A stretch of DNA of 14,008 nucleotides from Ophryocystis elektroscirrha. Lineage: Eukaryota > Apicomplexa > Conoidasida > Neogregarinorida > Ophryocystidae. Shown here piece after piece: positions 8,093 to 14,008 of the stretch (the first letter of the stretch is position 1; every line of letters starts with the position of its first letter). The stretch lies in contig JAQIFP010000038.1 of the NCBI GenBank assembly GCA_030141585.1, forward strand, positions 81,856 to 95,863, written 5' to 3'. Both the position numbers and the translations under genes were made by a program. Under the pieces are notes generated by a model that saw nothing but the letters and a program-made list of their open reading frames with translations, had not been told where the DNA came from and ran no database searches.

Positions 8093-11000
8093 TCATATAG
8101 AAATTTTTTGGCAAAGTTTGTCTACACTATATATCTGATCTAGGTAATCCCATAGCCAAGGAAAGGAAGAAGGAAAATAATCAACCAAACTTTTAGATAA
8201 AGCGAATAAAATTATAAATTGCAATCCATGTTTTCTTGTTTGGAAAGGATGGCCACAAAAACAATAAGTTAATGTGTGATTTTTTTTTATTTGTTTGCAA
8301 TTTACACAGATAATATCTTGCGCCTATAATAGATTTATAAATATATGAAAAAAAAAACCAACCTGAGCTACTTCAATCAATTCATCTAATAATGTTATAA
8401 TAGCATTTTCAACATATTGAACAGATAATTGCGATTTACAGTGAGGACACTCCCTAAATTTACATGAAATATAAGGTTTTCTACCATTCTGGCTTCATGT
8501 CATATGCGCTATAAATAAGAGATACCGTTGCATTTAAGCTAAAGGTTAATGAGCAATTATGGCACAAAAATCTATTGATACAAAAGTCTCTGAATACAAA
8601 TGTAATAATACAAAAATTAAATACGTGCATAAATTTTCAAAACTCCAAGATTCAGCATACAGAGATTGATGTACTATGCTATAAAACTTTTCATCCAAAG
8701 CCTAGCAAATATTTAACTATATAATTTATATACCTCTCTCTTTTGCTCGGTCAATTTAGAATAAAATGGACTCAAAGTAACAGTGCAATGAAGAAGTTTT
8801 GCAGCTGTTTGCTGTAAATTATTGTCTTTGACAGTGGGAACTAATTTGGAATTATTTTCTATTTTTATCATTCCAGGTTTTTTCGGTATAGTCCAGCATC
8901 GTCGCTCTATTAAAGCTTCTGAACTTAAAAGCAACAAGTTATCAATCTCCTGAATTTGTCTCATATATGCATTATATGAATTGCTTTCAATGGATAATTC
9001 TTTAATTAAATCTTCACAAAACTGCTTTCTTGCTGTCAATTCCCTTCTTTGCTCTGCTTCCCAATCAGCTATATCACAGAAGTCTAGCCATTCTAAAGGA
9101 AAAAACTGTTTATTTCACACAAACGCATCTATTATTGCAATTCAACTGTACTTTAAATCATAAAACATATTTACGTCTCTAAGAAGGTAAAATAACACAA
9201 ACATATATATACTAACAATAAAAACCTATTGCAATTTTTTCTTATGCTTATAAGAAAACGTGATTTATAATGTTGCGGCATTTATAAAAAATTAAATTAA
9301 TTTTATTACCTTCTTTAATGATATCGAAGTCAGAAATTTTTGTAAGCCAAGATTTAATTAAACGGAATTTGTCATCTTGTGTATCGAGAACTGCTGAAGC
9401 ATGCTTTTCTATATTAATGATGTTTTCGGGACTGTAAACAAATAGGTTCCCGTATTTTCTTACGTTAAAGTATCTGTGGGTGATATTCCAGCACTTTTGA
9501 AAGGTAACGATATTAATGATTTAATAGCTCTAAATTCAAATAAGTTATAAATGTATTTAATTTTAATTAAATTATAATATTAATAATAATGAAGTTTGTA
9601 TTATCATCAAACAAATTAAAGCGTTTAAACATATATACATATATTATAATAAAAAAAATTATATAATATATATATCATATAATTTATTTTTAATATAATT
9701 TTTTATTACATATAGCATTACTTTAAAATCATCATATTAAGTGCTGCCGGTAAGCACCCTAAAAAAGTTAGTCTATTATCCCATCCGTAAGGTTTTAATA
9801 TACTATAACCTAGTGTATTATGATGATCGTAAATAATTAAGCCACGATAAGGAGAAACTTCCTAAAAACACATAGCAATTTCACAAAAATTACCAATGGA
9901 CGTAAATCTGTGAAAGGAGTAAGTTTTTGTAATCTATCAAAAAGCACATGAATGAATTTTTGAGCGGTTTCCACATTATAAGTATTAGTGGTAACAATAA
10001 GTTCATTAAAACAAGCTTTTATCACAGTAATATTATTTTCTGAAGCTTTTGAAATATGATATATAAGTTTTTGCAAATATCGAGACGTCCATAAATCTAT
10101 AGCATCTGCTAAAGCTGGATCATATAACATAGATTCATAATTGTTCAACCAAGCAGACACAGAATACAGCGTTTCTATCAAAAATTCATTAACGGAATTC
10201 ATCATAAATTGACTTAAATGCATAAAGCGGTTCTTTAAATATGAGGTGGCTGTTTTTAATACGGCTAATGCTCTGTCAGATACTTGAGAAGTATGTTGAA
10301 ACATTTTTCCGTATACACCCCCCTCTAGAATTTCTTCATCAGAATCAGAGCATGGAACATTATTATTGAGACTTGTTTGACGGGCTTTTATTCCAAACTG
10401 CATGTTTTTTGAATCTCTTTGAAATTCAAACATAAGCGAATCGTTGAACTCAGTCGTCAAATAATTTAAATTAGCAATAGCCTCCAGTGGAAGCTAAAAA
10501 AAAATATAAAAAAAAAAGACAACACTAACACATATATATATATATATGTATGAGTACATGTGATTATGCGTATTTCATCATGCAATTTACTTATTTAGCT
10601 TACTTGTTTGCCTAAATTGATTCTAAAAGATATTGTATAATAGAGGCCTGGATTAACAAAATTTGCGTTTTTATTGATTTCAGGAAATTCGTATTCAAAA
10701 AGAGACTTTGGAGAAATTCTTTTTGTCCCAAAGTCAGGATCATACGAATCACTTTCCCATGACACCTAAAATAATCTCAAATAATAACGTGATTTGGTAC
10801 ATTGAAGTCATAAATAATATAAAGACTATGTAGACAAAAATATGTTATTGATATATTACAGGCTATATAAAAGAAAGTAGAAATATTAATTATAAATAAG
10901 ACAGCCAAAACTTATTTATACATATATATATATATATATATTATTTCTAATATAATATAGAATAAGTGTTAATTATGCAAATATATTAAATGTAGTGTAA

Positions 11001-12861
11001 TTATTTATAAATTAATAAGTATAATTAATTTTTGTAACTCAACTATTAAATATACAATTAAATAGATGAAGAACAGCACGCATGCTGTATTGTGCTTGTG
11101 TTATAATTTTACCATAGAATTAGCATTTAAGGCTCTGTTAAAAGCTATATCCCAAATTGTTTGTTGAAGTCTGGCTGGAGTGCTATTCCACTGTAAAGTT
11201 TGTATAACAGGTATTTGAGCAGCATAAGCAACTTGAGTACTCCATTCAACCAGGTAATTATATGACATTAAACCATCTATAGAGTATCGAAATGAGTACC
11301 TATATAAGAGTATATACATTTAAGTGTAAATACCCAATAAAATCAGTTGAAGAAAACTTAGGCAAATCCGTAAAAGATGAATGTTCATTGGCATCAAATA
11401 TCACATAAGTAGATTCATTGTTATTGATAGTATTCTTAGGCTTGATTATATCTTCCAACTAATAAACATTATTTATTACAGTGTAGTACCATAAATGGTG
11501 GAATGCAGTTGTATAAAAATACTCCTAGTGGGGGCTTTCGATCTTTAATTAGTCGCTTAGATGTTTGAGACAAAAAAGACTTTAATTTTTGTATCATATC
11601 TTCTCTGGTTGAAAATATTTCTGTTGATAAAAATATCCAATTTTTCAATACTATTTCCGTATCTGGTAGGCTCATAAATGACGGAGTGTGCTAAAATCAA
11701 AAAATGTTACTCAAATTATAACTTACCCCTGAAATAGTTTTCGTATAATTTATAAAAACTTTTTTCATATTAAGCTTTTTAAGCTTATTTATATACATTT
11801 CCGAATCATCCACAATATAAGTTATTGTAAATCCGCTAGTTCCTTCATATGCTGATTTGTCTTTTTCAATTACGGGAGGATGATGTATGTATACAATAAA
11901 TCTGCAAATAAATTAAACAATTTATAATTTAATAATTATTAATAATAAGTTATTGATAATATGCATTATAAATATGCATATATATATATTGAAATATTAC
12001 AATATTAATAAATAATATGAAAAATTCTTATATAAATAATTATGCATACTTTGTGCCTTCCAGATGGAAAACAAAGACGTATATCCAGCTAAGAATATTT
12101 TGAAAATCCTCTAAGCTAATATCAGCGTTTTCAAATGATATAGGTCCTTGAATATACTCTCCAAAACTTGGATTATAGTTGATAAAGTTTTTTTTTGATA
12201 AACAATTTAAGCGAACTCCAATTCCTTTATAAGAAAATTACATTGCAATAAAAAATAATACATTATTATTGATCATAAACCATATATAATATATAGTTAT
12301 ATTAAATAATTGTACTATGAAACACTATTATCGTATAATAATTACAGTATAAATAAATTCATTCATATAAATAGTTACCTATAATAATAATAATATTAAT
12401 AATAATAATGTTAAAAATAATAATAATTATAATAATTATAATAATAATTATAATAATAAGAATAATAATAATAGCAATAATTTTAAATATAGTATCATTG
12501 TATCTAACCATAAGAACAAAACAAATCAAATAGTTCGGGTGTTGAAGTTCCATATAAAGATATAACATGCGAATCTATAATAGGATTTGCTACAAACTCA
12601 TCATAAAATGATTTTGGCATGTATAATTCCATCAGTTTGAACCTTCTTAACTTTCTAGGTAAGATGTAATTTGCTTCTTTTTTTATCTGAATATCCATGT
12701 ATCAACCAAAACAATATTTACCTCCCGTTTAAGAACATTTTCATTATCTATATTATATAGACTTCTACTATTGATGATTATTCGTCTCATATGATCAACT
12801 TGGACTCTAATACATTCACATAATTTTATTAATTTACACAGTGCTTGTACGCAAAAAATTA

Positions 12862-12901
<40 letters not shown>

Positions 12902-13719
12902 TATTATTGTATATATGTATACATATATATGTTTAAGTTTCTTTCTAACTATACGTGTAGGTATATATATATTTTATTATAATCATTATACCTATATATC
13001 TTGTTATTAACGTCCATAAGGCGTATGTAAAACCAGCAAATCCCGTTTTCAGTAGGAACAATATTTAAAATATACCATGTAGGATTTGTGATCCGTTGAT
13101 TTTTGTAGCATAGTAAAACATCATTGGAAATAGTATGAACATCAGTTAAACATTTATTTGCTCTATGGGGTGCTATTTCTAAAAGACCAGCTTCAATTTT
13201 AGTTCGGCTTTTTTTAGATAATATTAATGAGTCTCTGATAGTTTTCCATTGCAATTTTTCTTGATTTATCCAGTCTTTAAAAGATTTGACAGAGGGTTTC
13301 TCAACCATTTCTACATCATTCATTATTGCTAGCTCAGTAAACTCCTCTGTAACAACTTCTTTTTCTAAACTCAATGAAATTTCTTCAATTTGCTCAGCAA
13401 CAGGAAGCAAGTTTTTTTTATTGTGTTGTGACTTCTTTATTCTTGTGCCAAAGTAATACGATAAGCGACTTTGTGTTGATCTGTTAAGTATTGCAGCTCT
13501 ACGAATCCACTCTGGAGGTTCCACTCTAGGTACAGGATTATTTAAACCTTGAGATAAAGCAGGAATAATTATTATTTTTAATATTGTATTAATCAGACGT
13601 TGCTTGTAATAATCCCAATCAAATAATTCTCGTGTAGCGTTTAAATTGATGTTTGTCAAACCTAACCAGCGTCCCAAGTAATGTTTTTGAATCTCATGGG
13701 AAGCTTCAAATAGCTTTAC
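8093..13719 (-). CDS. POLE: DNA polymerase epsilon catalytic subunit, C-terminal half, 18 exons (5' partial)
   Basis: This is the leading-strand replicative polymerase. The 1268 residues in view match human POLE from about residue 1030 to its end. Exons: 13719-12992, 12806-12722, 12686-12509, 12224-12050, 11901-11727, 11690-11490, 11458-11334, 11299-11113, 10765-10604, 10493-9894, 9861-9722, 9529-9464, 9431-9310, 9092-8734, 8701-8625, 8589-8485, 8453-8363, 8323-8093. Key matches are FDWDYYKQRL, NPVPRVEPPEW, NYILPRKLRR and DPALADAI. The C-terminal zinc modules, which in this family bind the B subunit, are complete: CysA C1136/C1139 with C1164/C1167, and CysB C1198/C1201 with C1212/C1214 (fragment numbering). 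Exonuclease and polymerase domains lie beyond the right edge. Ten introns are 31-39 nt. Residues about 919-1101 align poorly. All phases agree, so this is one gene. Confidence 0.95.
9464..9529 (-). other. POLE micro-exon of 66 nt in a divergent region
   Basis: This is the smallest exon of the model, between a 192-nt and a 32-nt intron, with phase 2 at both ends. It encodes SLPFKSAGI and SPTDTL. Frame continuity with both neighbouring exons supports it, but it does not clearly align with human POLE. Confidence 0.65.
10532..10548. repeat. Short TA tract in a POLE intron
   Basis: An alternating TA tract lies inside the 110-nt intron 10494-10603. Confidence 0.85.
10766..11112 (-). other. Longest POLE intron in view (347 nt)
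   Basis: The donor is GTAAAA after AATTCTATG and the acceptor is TTAG before the exon encoding VSWESDSYD. It holds a TA tract at 10922-10941 and an imperfect palindrome around GCATGC at 11080-11085. No coding or structured RNA is visible. Confidence 0.8.
12381..12479. repeat. AAT/ATT trinucleotide microsatellite in a POLE intron
   Basis: About 100 nt of imperfect TAA repeats lie inside the 284-nt intron 12225-12508. This is the only trinucleotide array in the window. On the minus strand it produces an isoleucine-rich open frame that is not a gene. Confidence 0.9.
12866..12896. repeat. TA microsatellite in a POLE intron
   Basis: A pure TA tract of about 31 nt lies inside the 185-nt intron 12807-12991, with further TA/TG tracts near 12905-12930. 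Confidence 0.92.
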
Positions 13720-14008
13720 CTGAGTTTATCATTAATGAATTCGAATGTATCATAATAAATAAATTATAGTAATAAAACAATATAATTATATACAAATAAT
13801 AACATAGCTATATATATATAAACATATATAATATATATATTTATATATATATTATAGATATATATATTCAAATGTATATAAATATATGTATATATGTATA
13901 TATGTATATATGTATATATGTATATATGTATATATGTATATATGTATATATGTATATATGTATATATGTATATATGTATATATGTATATATGTATATATG
14001 TATATATG
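13720..14008 (-). other. POLE intron, open at the right edge (at least 289 nt)
   Basis: The acceptor CTCAG at 13720 precedes the first visible exon, which begins VKLFEASHE. Everything from there to the right edge is AT-rich and repetitive, without coding potential. The donor and the upstream exons are outside the window. Confidence 0.85.
13881..14008. repeat. (TATATATG)n octanucleotide tandem array
   Basis: Sixteen 8-base units, the first with one mismatch, end exactly at the last base of the window. A looser TA-rich stretch at about 13809-13880 leads into it. The array lies in a POLE intron. Confidence 0.96.

Noticed and set aside
8981..9163. 60-codon plus-strand open frame
   Set aside because: It lies opposite a POLE exon and intron and has no recognisable product.
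8625..9529. A separate gene between the POLE DUF1744-like region and the zinc modules
   Set aside because: The segment aligns poorly, but every junction from exon 9861-9722 through exon 8589-8485 keeps phase without stops, and no start or stop separates it from POLE.
12359..12568. Minus-strand open frame with a long isoleucine run
   Set aside because: The isoleucines are the TAA microsatellite read in one frame inside a POLE intron.
1..14008. Ciliate origin, suggested by tiny introns
   Set aside because: TAA, TAG and TGA all act as stops and none appears as a sense codon within conserved exons, unlike most ciliate codes.
1..14008. CRISPR arrays, tRNA or rRNA genes, transposons
   Set aside because: The repeats are simple microsatellites without spacers. 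No cloverleaf, rRNA or transposase-like sequence was recognised by eye; an automated RNA search was not possible.

Overview
This window is nuclear DNA from an alveolate, most likely an apicomplexan. It is strongly AT-rich and full of TA microsatellites, and its genes carry many GT-AG introns. One gene encodes an alveolin, the structural protein of the inner membrane complex found in apicomplexans and their relatives. TAA, TAG and TGA all terminate genes here (alveolin, the acetyltransferase, and SPOUT1/Pol epsilon respectively), so the code is standard and most ciliates are unlikely. I cannot name the species.

Layout, left to right. Positions 1-126 are an (ATATA)n array. DBR1, the RNA lariat debranching enzyme, lies on the minus strand (127-1885, 7 exons, 3' end uncertain). 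A SPOUT1/C9orf114-type RNA methyltransferase follows on the minus strand (2445-4528, 8 exons, complete). A 464-bp divergent promoter region (4529-4992) leads to a NAA50-like N-terminal acetyltransferase on the plus strand (4993-6379, 3 exons). A small alveolin comes next on the plus strand (6776-7928, 2 exons). Convergent to it, on the minus strand, is the C-terminal half of the DNA polymerase epsilon catalytic subunit (8093-13719, 18 exons in view). Its exonuclease and polymerase domains lie beyond the right edge. Positions 13881-14008 are an octanucleotide array inside a Pol epsilon intron.

The five genes are housekeeping or structural and do not look like one pathway, although DBR1 and SPOUT1 are both RNA-processing enzymes. 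All spliced models keep frame across every junction: 290, 386, 245, 276 and 1268 (partial) residues.

The most notable signal is intron architecture. Of 33 introns inferred, 17 are 31-41 nt long, none is 42-68 nt, and 16 are 69-515 nt. Several short introns contain earlier AGs, 13-28 nt from the donor, that the reading frame shows are skipped. This suggests a spliceosome with a minimum intron length near 30 nt. The lariat debranchase gene carries four of these tiny introns. Microsatellites sit only in the longer introns and intergenic DNA. I found no convincing RNA genes, mobile elements or CRISPR arrays. No wholly new system is evident; the bimodal intron pattern is the best lead.
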